Shown here one piece after another: positions 52,119 through 61,257 of a stretch of 64,000 bases of DNA. The stretch lies in assembly GCA_017409845.1 (NCBI GenBank), contig JAFQRY010000010.1, positions 1-64,000 on the forward strand. The letters run 5' to 3'. The notes below the pieces were generated by a model. It was not told the DNA's origin. It saw nothing but the letters and a program-made list of their open reading frames with translations, and searched no databases. A program made the position numbers and the translations under genes. Origin of the DNA: Clostridia bacterium (GTDB lineage Bacteria; Bacillota; Clostridia; Oscillospirales; Acutalibacteraceae). The stretch's first letter is position 1, and every line of letters begins with the position of its first letter.

Positions 52119-53867
52119 ATGAAAATCAGCGAAAGATTTATTCAGGAATTGCAGGATAAGGTTGATATCGAGTCTGTCATTTCTTCAAATATTAGTCTTA
52201 AGCGAAGAGGCAAAACCCTTGTCGGTCTGTGTCCGTTTCATAACGAAAAGACCCCTTCATTCACCGTTTATCCCGAAAGCAATTCATTTTATTGCTTCGG
52301 CTGCGGTGCGGGCGGAGATGTTATAACCTTCGTTCGCCGCATGGAAAATCTTGACTATATCGAAGCAGTCAAGGCGGTTGCACAGATGGCAGGAGTTTCA
52401 ATGCCCGAGGACGGCTACGACGATACTCTTTCAAAGCAGAGGATGCGTCTTCTGGCCGCAAACCGTGAGGCGGCAAGATTTTTCAATTCATGCCTCAATG
52501 ACCCGAAAAACAGAGAGGCTCTTGATTATTTTCTCAAAAGAGGACTTTCAAAGAATACCATAACGAAATTCGGCCTCGGCTATGCTCCGAATGAATGGCG
52601 TGCCCTTATAAACCACATGAAATCAAAGGGCTTCACGGAGCACGAGCTTGTGCTTGCAAACCTTGCAAGGCGGTCTGATAAAGACGGTAAAACAAACTAT
52701 TACGATAATTTCAGAAACAGGGTTATGTTTCCCATAATCGACCTTCGCGGCAATGTTATTGCCTTCGGAGGAAGAGTTATGGATGACTCAAAGCCCAAAT
52801 ACATAAACACCTCGGATACGCTTGTATACAAGAAAAGCAACGGTGTTTTTGCCCTGAATTTTGCAAAGAATGCAAATGAAGGCAAGCTGATTCTGGTTGA
52901 AGGCTATATGGATGTTATTGCCCTTCATCAGGCAGGCTTCACAAATGCGATTGCGTGTCTGGGCACGGCATTCACCAACGAGCAGGCAAACCTGCTTTCC
53001 CGCTATGCGGATGAGGTTATTATCTGTTATGATAATGACGGTGCAGGCAAGGCGGCAACCGAAAAGGCTCTCGGAATCCTCGGTAAAACGGGTCTGAAGC
53101 TCAGGGTTGTTACCATGTCGGGCGGCAAGGATGCCGACGAAATAATCAGAAAACACGGCAGAGAAAGATTTGCCGACCTTCTCAAAGAGGCTTCAAACAA
53201 AACGGAATATAAGCTTCTTGAAGAAAGAAACAAATATAATCTTGCCACCGATGACGGAAAACTGAGATTTCTTATGGCGGCATCGCAGGTGCTTGCGGGC
53301 TGCGGAAGCATTGAGCGTGAAATTTACGCAACCCGTCTTTCAAATGAGCTCGGTGTCAGCGTTGACAGCATAAAATCCCAGATAAACTCGGCGGCGGCAA
53401 AGCTGCAAAGAACCGAGGAGGCAAAAAAGCGTCAGCAGACGGATGCGATGCTTGCGAAAAGCTTCGAGGATAAAAATAATCCCGAAAGAGCGGCAAATCT
53501 CAGGGCGGCAAAGGCGGAGGAAACTCTGATTGCCTCGTTTTTGCGTAACCCCGATTTTTATTATAAATTAAAGGATAAAATCAGCCACGGCGATTTTATA
53601 ACCGCATTCAACAAACGGATAATGGAAAGCCTTGAAAAAGGACTTGATGCAGGCATCGAGCCATCGCTGAGCCTTTTTTCGGCGGACTTTACTCCCGAAG
53701 AGATGGATTCGGTAACAAGAATTTTTCATTCTTCAGGCAGTCTGAGCAATACTCTTAAAGAGTGTGAGGATTGCATTGCCGTGCTCAGGGATAAATCAAC
53801 TCCGAGAATAACGGATACAACATCCATGAGCGATGAGGCATATTTAAGCTTGTTCAAGAAAAAATAA
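52119..53867 (+). CDS. dnaG: DNA primase
   Basis: Synthesises RNA primers for replication. The 582 residues have the N-terminal zinc ribbon (Cys38, His41, Cys59, Cys62 in LCPFH...[10 protein letters not shown]), the RNA polymerase domain with [22 protein letters not shown], the Toprim motif LVEGYMDV (about residue 265) and DNDGAGKAA, and a C-terminal helicase-binding region. It is followed by rpoD, the classical macromolecular-synthesis gene order. Confidence 0.97.
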   Translation: MKISERFIQELQDKVDIESVISSNISLKRRGKTLVGLCPFHNEKTPSFTVYPESNSFYCFGCGAGGDVITFVRRMENLDYIEAVKAVAQMAGVSMPEDGYDDTLSKQRMRLLAANREAARFFNSCLNDPKNREALDYFLKRGLSKNTITKFGLGYAPNEWRALINHMKSKGFTEHELVLANLARRSDKDGKTNYYDNFRNRVMFPIIDLRGNVIAFGGRVMDDSKPKYINTSDTLVYKKSNGVFALNFAKNANEGKLILVEGYMDVIALHQAGFTNAIACLGTAFTNEQANLLSRYADEVIICYDNDGAGKAATEKALGILGKTGLKLRVVTMSGGKDADEIIRKHGRERFADLLKEASNKTEYKLLEERNKYNLATDDGKLRFLMAASQVLAGCGSIEREIYATRLSNELGVSVDSIKSQINSAAAKLQRTEEAKKRQQTDAMLAKSFEDKNNPERAANLRAAKAEETLIASFLRNPDFYYKLKDKISHGDFITAFNKRIMESLEKGLDAGIEPSLSLFSADFTPEEMDSVTRIFHSSGSLSNTLKECEDCIAVLRDKSTPRITDTTSMSDEAYLSLFKKK

Positions 53868-53889
53868 AATATATCAGGATGTGAGATTT

Positions 53890-54975
53890 ATGGAAGGAAA
53901 CGAGAAGAAAACCCCGTTCAAAGCGTTGATTGAAAAAGGTAAGGCTGCAGGAAAGCTTACCACTCAGGAAATTGATGCGGCGATAATTGAAATGGACCTC
54001 GATATCGAAGAGCTCGATAAGCTTTATGAGTCGCTTGAGAGCAACAGCATTGAAATTGTTGATGACCTTTCGAGTGCCGCAATCGAAAACTTTGATGTTG
54101 ATATTCCCAAGGCTCTTGATATCGGCGGCGGAGACGACAAGGGCTCAACCGTTGATGACCCCGTTAAGGTTTATCTTAAGGAAATCGGCAGAGTGCCTCT
54201 GCTTACTCCCGAAGAGGAAATCGAGCTTGCAATCAGAATTGCGGATGATGACCAGAAGGCAAAGCAGCGTCTTGCAGAGGCAAACCTTCGTCTTGTTGTC
54301 AGCATTGCAAAAAGATATGTGGGCAGAGGAATGCAGTTCCTTGATCTTATCCAGGAGGGTAACCTCGGTCTTATCAAAGCGGTTGATAAGTTCGACTATA
54401 CCAAGGGCTTCAAATTCTCAACCTATGCAACATGGTGGATAAGACAGGCTATCACAAGAGCCATTGCCGACCAGGCAAGAACAATCCGTATCCCCGTTCA
54501 TATGGTTGAAACAATCAATAAGGTTAAAAAGACAAACAGCCAGCTTCTCCACAAAAACGGCAGAGATCCCTCGGCAGAAGAGATTGCCGCAGAGCTTGAT
54601 ATGCCCGTTGAGAAGGTGCGTGAAATTCTCAGAGTTGCTCAGGAGCCCGTTTCACTCGAAACACCCATCGGTGAAGAGGAAGACAGCCATCTCGGTGATT
54701 TCATTCCCGATGACGAAGCACCCGCACCCGCAGATGCGGCTTCAATGCTTCTTCTCAAGGAGCAGCTTAATGATGTTCTCAAAACACTTACTCCCAGAGA
54801 AGCAAAGGTGCTTGCTCTGCGTTTCGGTCTTGAGGACGGTCATCCCCATACCCTTGAAGAGGTAGGCAGCGAATTCGGCGTTACCCGTGAAAGAATCCGC
54901 CAGATTGAGGCAAAAGCTCTCAGAAAGCTCCGCCACCCCAGCAGAAGCAAGCGACTCAAGGATTTCCTTGATTAA
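53890..54975 (+). CDS. rpoD: RNA polymerase primary sigma factor SigA/RpoD
   Basis: The 361-residue housekeeping sigma factor. A short region 1.1 (about 1-70) precedes region 1.2 ([23 protein letters not shown]), region 2 ([37 protein letters not shown]), region 3 and region 4 with the [17 protein letters not shown] helix-turn-helix. The -10-reading residues in region 2.4 are intact. ATG 53890 is used with AGGA ten bases upstream; GTG 53881 is too close. It reads the many TTGACA/TATAAT promoters seen in this window. Confidence 0.97.
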   Translation: MEGNEKKTPFKALIEKGKAAGKLTTQEIDAAIIEMDLDIEELDKLYESLESNSIEIVDDLSSAAIENFDVDIPKALDIGGGDDKGSTVDDPVKVYLKEIGRVPLLTPEEEIELAIRIADDDQKAKQRLAEANLRLVVSIAKRYVGRGMQFLDLIQEGNLGLIKAVDKFDYTKGFKFSTYATWWIRQAITRAIADQARTIRIPVHMVETINKVKKTNSQLLHKNGRDPSAEEIAAELDMPVEKVREILRVAQEPVSLETPIGEEEDSHLGDFIPDDEAPAPADAASMLLLKEQLNDVLKTLTPREAKVLALRFGLEDGHPHTLEEVGSEFGVTRERIRQIEAKALRKLRHPSRSKRLKDFLD

Positions 54976-55022
54976 TAAAAACATTCCAACTCAAATATAA
55001 TGGTTATCGGGAGGTGACGGGA

Positions 55023-56090
55023 TTGACAAGAGAAGAAATAACCCTGCTCAATCTCGGCGGCAGCCTTGATGACCTTGCAAACCTTGACCCGAGGGGCTAC
55101 GGCGTGTGCAGGCTGCTTTATAAGGCGGCGAGAGAGCACACGGGCATGCCTCTCTGTGTCAATGCGGCAAAAAAGCTTGCCGAAAAGCTCGGCAACGGCA
55201 GCTTGGTTTATATTATGTCGGGCTTCGTGCTTCATCCCTATGAAAAAGCCGAAACCGACGGTCTTATCGGCTCGGTGCTGCTTGCCCGTGCACTTGCAAA
55301 AGCGTTCGGTGCAAAGCCCGTCATCATCTGCCCCGAAGAAGGCGCTGCGGCGGTTGAAGAGCTTTCGGAATGTGTCGGTATGAAATTCTTTAAATCCGTA
55401 AAAGAGGTTTGTGATAATCCGCATTCAATCGGTGCGTTGATTTTCACAAAAGAAAAAACGGAAGCGGAAAAATGTGCCGATGAAATTATTTCTCAGGGAA
55501 TTCCCGATGCCGTTGTTGCAATTGAATGTCCGGGTGCAAACGAAAAGGGCGTTTATCATAACGCCACGGGAATTGATGTCAGCCGCCTTGAAGCAAAGCA
55601 GGATATTCTTTTTGAAAAGCTGCGAGATATGGGCGTTCTCAACATTGCAATCGGCGATCTCGGCAACGAAATCGGCATGAACACAATCGGTGACTACATA
55701 AAAGAAAACATTCCCTATGCAGCAAAAGAATCCTGCCGCTGCTCATGCGGAGGAGGCATTCTTGCACATGTAAAAGCGAATAATATCATAACCGCAACCG
55801 TCTCCGACTGGGGCTGCTATGCCCTTATTGCAGCTGTTGCCTTCATAAAAGGAAATCCCGATATCATGCATGATGCTTGCCTGCAGGAGCAGGCTATGAT
55901 TACAGCGGCGGAAAACGGACTTATTGATATGACGGGTGAAAGCATTCCCGCAATCGACGGCTTCGGCGTTGATATTATATGTCCTCTCGTTTCACTTATG
56001 AAACAGCTTGTAATAAGCACGCTCGGTCTTTCGCTCTCGTGCGGAAACTGGTTTGAAAAAATCGCTCAGCTGCGTTCTTTTGAAAGATAA
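55023..56090 (+). CDS. DUF4392 D-glutamate cyclase-like protein
   Basis: A 355-residue protein of the DUF4392 family, which includes the C-terminal domain of D-glutamate cyclase (D-glutamate to 5-oxo-D-proline). Supporting segments are VYIMSGFVLHPYEKAETDGLIGSVLLARAL, VAIECPGANEKGVYHNATGIDV, GDLGNEIGM and the C-terminal CGGGILAHVKANNIITATVSDWGCYALIAAVA, with several conserved Cys. TTG 55023 is chosen with GGGAGG eight bases upstream. It is followed by alanine racemase, so a D-amino-acid role is plausible, but the substrate is inferred. Confidence 0.8.
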   Translation: MTREEITLLNLGGSLDDLANLDPRGYGVCRLLYKAAREHTGMPLCVNAAKKLAEKLGNGSLVYIMSGFVLHPYEKAETDGLIGSVLLARALAKAFGAKPVIICPEEGAAAVEELSECVGMKFFKSVKEVCDNPHSIGALIFTKEKTEAEKCADEIISQGIPDAVVAIECPGANEKGVYHNATGIDVSRLEAKQDILFEKLRDMGVLNIAIGDLGNEIGMNTIGDYIKENIPYAAKESCRCSCGGGILAHVKANNIITATVSDWGCYALIAAVAFIKGNPDIMHDACLQEQAMITAAENGLIDMTGESIPAIDGFGVDIICPLVSLMKQLVISTLGLSLSCGNWFEKIAQLRSFER

Positions 56091-56112
56091 ATTTTGATAT
56101 AAGGTGAAAACC

Positions 56113-57249
56113 ATGAACATGAAACCCCGTTCATCTGAATATCACAGAAGCTTTGTACGCATCAGTCTTGATGCAATCAGAGCAAATTTCGATTCGCTTA
56201 AGAAGCTTCTCAGCCCTGAAACAAAAACAATGGCGATCATCAAGGCAAATGCCTACGGTCACGGTGCTGTCAGGGTTGCAAGAGAGCTTGAAAACAAGGC
56301 GGATTATTTTGCGGTTGCCGCCATGGAGGAGGCAATGGAGCTTCGTGAAAGCGGAATAAAAACCCCGATTCTTATTCTTGCCTACACAAGCCCGTGTCAG
56401 TACGAAACCCTCATAAATAACGGCATTACCGCAACTGTTTATAACTACGAGGATGCAAAAATGCTTTCCGTTACCGCACAGAAGCTCGGCAAAAAAGCGG
56501 TTGTTCATATCGGTGTTGATACCGGCATGAGCCGCATCGGCTTTGCTGACACAGAAGAAAGTGCAAAAACAATTGAAAGCATTGCTTCGCTCCCCTTTAT
56601 AGAAATCGAAGGAATTTTTACTCATTTTGCCTGTGCCGATTCGGCGGATAAGACTTCGGCACTTACGCAGAAAAAGAGATTTGATAATTTTATTTCGCTT
56701 CTTGAAAGCAAAAAAATAAGCATTCCCTTAAAGCATGCCTGCAACACGGCGGCCATTATTGACTTTGACTGTCACTACGATATGGTCAGAATGGGTATTG
56801 CTCTTTACGGGCTTTATCCCTCGGACGAGGTTGATACAAAAAAAGTTTCGCTTACTCCCGCAATGGAGGTTATCAGCCATGTTATCCATATCAAGGAGGT
56901 TGAAGCGGGAGTCGGCATAAGCTACGGTCACACCTATGTTACTCCCGAAAAACGCAGGATTGCAACCGTATGCATCGGATATGCCGACGGCTTTGACAGA
57001 GCTTTTTCAAACCGCGGCTATGTTCTCATCAATGGCAAAAAAGCTCCGATAACGGGCAGGGTATGCATGGATATGATAATGGTTGATGTTACGGATATTG
57101 ATGATGTCCGTGTCGGCGATGATGCGGTTATCATGGGCAGAAGCGGCAATGCGGAAATAACCGCGGAGGAGCTTGCGGCAATGTGCGGCACGATCAATTA
57201 TGAGGTTATCTGCACATTCATGCCGAGAGTTACAAGGTTATATGAATAA
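56113..57249 (+). CDS. alr: Alanine racemase
   Basis: PLP enzyme interconverting L- and D-alanine for peptidoglycan. The 378 residues carry the PLP lysine (Lys44) in IIKANAYGHGA, a HIGVDTGMSRIG segment, the ITHFACAD-like motif, and the catalytic Tyr in GISYGHTYV near residue 268; the C-terminal RVCMDMIMVDVTD is typical. ATG 56113 is preferred over GTG 56104 by spacing from AAGGTG. It lies 22 bases downstream of the cyclase-like gene, likely in one transcript. Confidence 0.96.
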   Translation: MNMKPRSSEYHRSFVRISLDAIRANFDSLKKLLSPETKTMAIIKANAYGHGAVRVARELENKADYFAVAAMEEAMELRESGIKTPILILAYTSPCQYETLINNGITATVYNYEDAKMLSVTAQKLGKKAVVHIGVDTGMSRIGFADTEESAKTIESIASLPFIEIEGIFTHFACADSADKTSALTQKKRFDNFISLLESKKISIPLKHACNTAAIIDFDCHYDMVRMGIALYGLYPSDEVDTKKVSLTPAMEVISHVIHIKEVEAGVGISYGHTYVTPEKRRIATVCIGYADGFDRAFSNRGYVLINGKKAPITGRVCMDMIMVDVTDIDDVRVGDDAVIMGRSGNAEITAEELAAMCGTINYEVICTFMPRVTRLYE

Positions 57250-57256
57250 AGACGAA

Positions 57257-57286
57257 AGCGGACTGCTACGATGCAGTCCGCTTTTT
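57257..57286. terminator. Bidirectional terminator
   Basis: A perfect ten-base stem (57257-57266 with 57273-57282, loop TACGAT) with T-run, overlapping the stop of the convergent esterase gene. Confidence 0.85.
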
Positions 57287-58385
57287 ATCTTTTCTGTTCA
57301 AACAGCCACGGAATATAGTTTTCTTTACGCATGAAAACGCCTGCCGCACTGTGCCCGTATCTGTTATAGCGTGTATATTCAAGCTTTTTATTTCCTGCCT
57401 TTTTCAGTCCGTCAACAAGGCAGTCCGTGCCGTAAAGGTTATCGTTGATTTTTCCGATTTTAACATTGTTGTCGTTTGAAGCGTGAACCGCCCATATTGC
57501 AACATCCTTCAGCTTTTCAAAATATTCATCGGGCATCGGCTCCGAAAATCCCATCATCGGAATTGCAGCGGCATAGCGATCGGGATGAAGTCTCAGCTGA
57601 GACCACACACCGCCTGCACCGTTTGAGCAGCCGAAAATATAAACTCTGTCCTCATCAACGGGATATTCTTTGATGAGCTTGTTGAAAAGTCCGTTGAAGT
57701 TGTTTTCAAATCCGATTTTCGGGTCGCCGTATTCCGTGTTTGTGCTTACGGGGAATCCTGTGATTTTCGGAAGCGACGGCACGAGAATCATGCATGGATT
57801 TTTCTTCATCTGCAGCCTGAGTCTGAGAATGAGCGAAAGACCTTCTGCAATGGGATGAATGTTGCTTTCGCCACCGTTGCCCATGCCGTGAAGAAAAATA
57901 ACAAGCGGAAGCTTTCCGTGAACCCCTTTCGGCTTGTAAAGTGCAAAGGGCATGGTGTATATTGTGTTATCACAGCAATATCTAAGCCTCTCAAAGCCGA
58001 GAAAATTTCTTTTGCGGTTAACGGCGATACCGTCGGATAAACCCGAATGCTTTTTCTTGTAAAATCCGATTTTTTCATAGGTTTTTTTGCATGAAAGATA
58101 GTTTTGCTTTGCCGTCTGATGCCACAGTCTTTGGAATTTCAGCTTGCCGTCTTTATAATTGAATATTGCATTGCCTATCCAGAAGGTGTTGAGAGTCGGG
58201 TCTTTTTCGTGCAGAGCAGAAACATTTTTCAGCGGCAGCTCCATATATGCATACAGCCTTTCCATGCCGCCGAAGTCAACACGGAAATAATCCTTGACGG
58301 GCTCGCATATAAGATTTTCAAGCTCCTCGGGAGTAAAGCTTGTTTTGTTTTCGGGATAATAGAATACGCTTGTTTTCAGTTTCAT
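57285..58385 (-). CDS. Alpha/beta-hydrolase, esterase/depolymerase-like
   Basis: A 366-residue cytoplasmic alpha/beta-hydrolase-like protein. The oxyanion segment LVIFLHGMGNGGE, the nucleophile Ser in FGCSNGAGGVW, the Asp candidate in HASNDNNV and the His in YNRYGHSAAG occur in family order. The N-terminal 140 residues form an extra domain. Sequence context resembles esterase/PHB-depolymerase-like or dienelactone-hydrolase-like proteins, but it has no signal peptide. ATG 58385 is chosen with GAGGTG eight bases upstream. Its promoter is not obvious; an upstream terminator separates it from the aquaporin gene. Confidence 0.75.
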   Translation of the reverse strand: MKLKTSVFYYPENKTSFTPEELENLICEPVKDYFRVDFGGMERLYAYMELPLKNVSALHEKDPTLNTFWIGNAIFNYKDGKLKFQRLWHQTAKQNYLSCKKTYEKIGFYKKKHSGLSDGIAVNRKRNFLGFERLRYCCDNTIYTMPFALYKPKGVHGKLPLVIFLHGMGNGGESNIHPIAEGLSLILRLRLQMKKNPCMILVPSLPKITGFPVSTNTEYGDPKIGFENNFNGLFNKLIKEYPVDEDRVYIFGCSNGAGGVWSQLRLHPDRYAAAIPMMGFSEPMPDEYFEKLKDVAIWAVHASNDNNVKIGKINDNLYGTDCLVDGLKKAGNKKLEYTRYNRYGHSAAGVFMRKENYIPWLFEQKR

Positions 58386-58437
58386 GTCAATCACCTCTGA
58401 AATAAAGACGAACAAAGAAGGAAAAAGGTCTGAAAAA

Positions 58438-58460
58438 GGGGACTGTTTTCAGCAGTCCCC
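58438..58460 (-). terminator. Terminator downstream of the aquaporin gene
   Basis: GGGGACTG (58438-58445) pairs with CAGTCCCC (58453-58460), followed on the minus strand by CTTTTTC. Confidence 0.75.
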
Positions 58461-58468
58461 CGAATTTT

Positions 58469-59137
58469 TTATTTTGCTTTTTCCGATGCAAGGAACTTAT
58501 AGACGAGTGCTGCAAGAACACCGCCGATAAGAGGAGCAACGATGAATACCCAAACATCTGCAAGTGCGTCACCGCCGACGAAGAGTGCGGGACCGAAGCT
58601 TCTTGCGGGGTTAACGGATGTGCCCGTGAAGCTGATGCCGAGGATGTGAACGAGTGTGAGCGAAAGACCGATAACGATGCCTGCAACCGCTCCGTTTTCA
58701 ACCTTTGAGGTTACGCCGAGAATAGCGATAACGAAAACAAAGGTGAGAATGATTTCAACAAGAATCGAAAGACCGATGCTGTCGTTATAAAGAGCGTTTG
58801 CTCCGAGTCCGCTTTCCTTGCCGACAAGTGCCATGAGAACTGCCGCACCTGCGGTTGCACCGAGAAACTGAGCAACGACATATCCGATGAAATCCTTGAT
58901 GTTCATTTTGCCGCTGATAAGCATTGCGATTGAAACGGCGGGGTTGATGTGACAGCCCGAGATGTTGCCGATTGAATAAGCCATTGCAACGATAACAAGA
59001 CCGAAGGCGAGGGCGGTGAGAAGATAGCCCGTTCCGTTTTCGGCAGAGCATCCGACAACTGCGGCTGTTCCGCAAGCGAAAAGAACGAGGACAAAGGTGC
59101 CGATGAACTCGGCGATGTACTTTTTGATTGACTGCAT
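58469..59137 (-). CDS. Aquaporin (MIP family, AqpZ type)
   Basis: A 222-residue channel protein with six membrane helices and the two half-helices NPA (NPAVS near residue 63 and NPARS near residue 186). The Arg directly after the second NPA is the selectivity-filter Arg; the pore-lining residues at the aromatic/arginine filter suggest a water channel of the AqpZ type, not a glycerol facilitator. GGAGG precedes the ATG. Its promoter shares an almost identical stretch with that of the WXG-like gene (59168-59205 versus 61061-61098). Confidence 0.92.
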   Translation of the reverse strand: MQSIKKYIAEFIGTFVLVLFACGTAAVVGCSAENGTGYLLTALAFGLVIVAMAYSIGNISGCHINPAVSIAMLISGKMNIKDFIGYVVAQFLGATAGAAVLMALVGKESGLGANALYNDSIGLSILVEIILTFVFVIAILGVTSKVENGAVAGIVIGLSLTLVHILGISFTGTSVNPARSFGPALFVGGDALADVWVFIVAPLIGGVLAALVYKFLASEKAK

Positions 59138-59167
59138 AATTATTTCCTCCTTTGAATGTTTGATTTT

Positions 59168-59196
59168 ATTTTAGCAAATATTTTCTGTGAACGCAA
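59168..59196 (-). promoter_or_regulatory. Promoter for the aquaporin gene
   Basis: Minus strand: -35 TTGCGT (59191-59196), 17-base spacer, -10 TAAAAT (59168-59173). The surrounding 38 bases match the WXG-like gene's promoter with about five differences. Confidence 0.7.
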
Positions 59197-59218
59197 TATT
59201 AAAATGTGTTTTTGCAAT

Positions 59219-59246
59219 AAAAAGACCCTGCATTTCTGCAAGGTCT
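59219..59246 (-). terminator. Terminator of the WXG-DUF4176 operon
   Basis: AGACC-x-TGCA pairs with TGCA-x-GGTCT (59223-59246), followed on the minus strand by TTTTTATT. Confidence 0.7.
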
Positions 59247-59257
59247 GATTATATTGA

Positions 59258-59611
59258 TTATTCAATTTCCGAATCTTCGGGAATTTCAACATCTTCAAGC
59301 TCTTCGTCTTCGTATTCATCTTCGTCTTCGGCCTGAGCAGCTTCAACCATCTGGCGGAATTCGTCGGAGCCTATCATCATATTGTATGCCTGAGATTCTG
59401 CGTTTACACAGCCTACGAAATGAACCTTTTCGATATCCTCATTGTTGAAGAGAAAGAAGGTTTCGTCATCAATAAATCCTTCGGGGAATGGAACGCCGAT
59501 GTAATCATATTCGGTGCCGTCTTCGGTTGCCTGAAGAGAACCGATAATCATGAGGGATTTTTCTGCTCCGTTGAGCTGAGCGACTGTGCCGATAGGGAAA
59601 ATAGTTTTCAT
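59258..59611 (-). CDS. DUF4176 protein (type VII-associated)
   Basis: A 117-residue protein of the DUF4176 family, found in type VII secretion/ESX-type loci of Firmicutes. The N-terminal FPIGTVAQLNGAEKSLMIIGSLQATEDGTEYDYIGVPFPEGFI and LFNNEDIEKVHFVGCVN segments are characteristic; the C-terminal tail (about 90-117) is very acidic. The function is unknown. It follows the WXG-like gene by 35 bases in the same orientation and is probably in one operon with it. Confidence 0.85.
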   Translation of the reverse strand: MKTIFPIGTVAQLNGAEKSLMIIGSLQATEDGTEYDYIGVPFPEGFIDDETFFLFNNEDIEKVHFVGCVNAESQAYNMMIGSDEFRQMVEAAQAEDEDEYEDEELEDVEIPEDSEIE

Positions 59612-59646
59612 AATAATTTCTCCTTAATATGTAAAGTGGTTTTGGA

Positions 59647-60900
59647 TTATTTGAGTTTTCTGAAAATATCCGATAATTCTTTGATGTCCTTATAAAATTT
59701 GCTGACCTCGGAGGGCGCTGTGTCTTTCGTGTTTTTATTATACCAATCTATAAAGCCATTATTTGCATCGGAAGAAGTTGTGTCGTTATAGAATTCATAA
59801 ATCGCATCAACCGAATCGGTAGTTGCATCTGCGGTATCTGCCATGACATCAACATATTCCAGAGTTCTTGTTTTCCAAGCAGAGATTACGTTGATATCTT
59901 TTGTTGTTTTAACATTTTTTCCGTAATTCTTCATGCTATTGAAAACATCATCCATATTGGATGCTGTGCCTTGGTTGATATTGGTAACGGCTTCCTTGAT
60001 ATTTGCAATGGCAACATAAATCTTTCCGACATTATATACGCCACCGCCGATTGCTTCGCCGAGCTCTTCGTTGCCGAGCTTTTCACCGACCCATCCGCCT
60101 GCTGTGGTGAGAGCATCTTTAAGATAGTCAACCTTGTCGACTTTATCATAGTTATCGGATGCAACATTGGCAACATCTGTAAAGCCGTTGAGCATATCGT
60201 TAAATCCGTAAACAATGGATGCGATTGAAGCGGGAGCCGAAAGACCGCCGGAGCCTGCAAGTGATACAATGCCTGCCGCAACCATAACAGCACCGCCGAA
60301 AACCTTTACCGCTGCTTTTCCATATTGCAAAACATCATACACCCACCCATGCTCGTTGTAGCTGTCTTTAAGGTAGTTGTATGCATCAACAAAGCCGTCT
60401 TTGATATTGCCTGCGGTATCTTTTATAAAATTCCAGGTTTTGTTTGCGAGATTTTTGGTTCCCTCCCAGAGCTTTTTACCTGTTTCCTTGACTTTGTTTA
60501 CAACTTCATTGGCTTTTTTCTTGACAGCGTTGCTGAAACCGGTAATCTTCTCTTCGAGGTTGTCCTTGAACTGTTCCCATTTATTCTTGATAGATTTGCT
60601 CTTTACCTTGACGGGCTTGCCGAAAGTTTTGTTGTAAACATTTCTTTCATATGCAAGGTAATACTGAACAGCCTCATTAAGACCCTGAGAAAGATTTTTC
60701 ATATCGGTTGCACATTTGTTGATGTTGTTGCAAACGACGGTTCTCTGAAGAGCGGCACCGATTCTTGCGGTTATGCTGCCTCTGGTCTGTTTAAGAACGC
60801 TGCTTGCTTCGGAAGAAATGCTTTTGATTTGCTTCTGAATGCTGCTGAGCTGAGATGCTACGCTGCTTATCTGTTTTGCTTTTATTTCAAAATCTGCCAT
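59647..60900 (-). CDS. WXG-like type VII secreted-type protein
   Basis: A 417-residue protein whose N-terminal 100 residues form a helical WXG100/LXG-like coiled coil (MADFEIKAKQISSVASQLSS...ALQRTVVCNNINKCATDM). A Lys-rich helical region (about 95-195) follows, then a glycine/alanine-rich hydrophobic stretch (about 195-235). The C-terminal part (about 330-417) contains no toxin domain I recognise. LXG proteins are typically type VII secreted toxins, but no secretion machinery or immunity gene is in the window, so the role is open. Promoter at 61061-61089. Confidence 0.75.
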   Translation of the reverse strand: MADFEIKAKQISSVASQLSSIQKQIKSISSEASSVLKQTRGSITARIGAALQRTVVCNNINKCATDMKNLSQGLNEAVQYYLAYERNVYNKTFGKPVKVKSKSIKNKWEQFKDNLEEKITGFSNAVKKKANEVVNKVKETGKKLWEGTKNLANKTWNFIKDTAGNIKDGFVDAYNYLKDSYNEHGWVYDVLQYGKAAVKVFGGAVMVAAGIVSLAGSGGLSAPASIASIVYGFNDMLNGFTDVANVASDNYDKVDKVDYLKDALTTAGGWVGEKLGNEELGEAIGGGVYNVGKIYVAIANIKEAVTNINQGTASNMDDVFNSMKNYGKNVKTTKDINVISAWKTRTLEYVDVMADTADATTDSVDAIYEFYNDTTSSDANNGFIDWYNKNTKDTAPSEVSKFYKDIKELSDIFRKLK

Positions 60901-61060
60901 AATATTGCTCCGTCCTTTGGTATTGTTTCTGAACCTAATTTACCACAGAAGCAAGAAATTTTCCTGCAAAGCTGACGAAATGCATTTTTGACCGGATAAA
61001 CTGCATGCATAATCTGCGGTGTTGACGGTGATCCCGACATAACTTATCGGATTAATTCGA

Positions 61061-61089
61061 ATTATATCAAATATTTTCCGTGAACGCAA
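61061..61089 (-). promoter_or_regulatory. Promoter for the WXG-DUF4176 operon
   Basis: Minus strand: -35 TTGCGT (61084-61089), 17-base spacer, -10 TATAAT (61061-61066). A long leader of about 160 bases separates it from the start codon. Confidence 0.75.
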
Positions 61090-61191
61090 TAATTAAATGG
61101 TAATTTTTTATATATCCAATCCTTATTTTTTTATCATTTTTGTAACATATAAAAAAATTGAAATCCGCTCAAAAAAATTCGCAAAAAAATC

Positions 61192-61220
61192 TATACAAAT
61201 CAAAAAAATTGTGATAAAGT
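61192..61220 (+). promoter_or_regulatory. Promoter for purC
   Basis: -35 TATACA (61192-61197), 17-base spacer ending TGTGA, -10 TAAAGT (61215-61220). The TG motif compensates for weak hexamers. Confidence 0.6.
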
Positions 61221-61257
61221 AAGTAGTGTTTTAAAAGCAAAAAAGGAGTGTTGCAGC

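Larger units (their letters stand above)
60901..61257. other. Intergenic region with two divergent promoters
   Basis: This 357-base gap holds the minus-strand promoter of the WXG-like gene (61061-61089) and the plus-strand promoter of purC (61192-61220). The rest is AT-rich, with no gene or recognisable RNA. Confidence 0.8.

Noticed and set aside
60901..61257. A purine riboswitch before purC
   Set aside because: No conserved aptamer elements are seen, and the distance from the promoter to the SD is too short.
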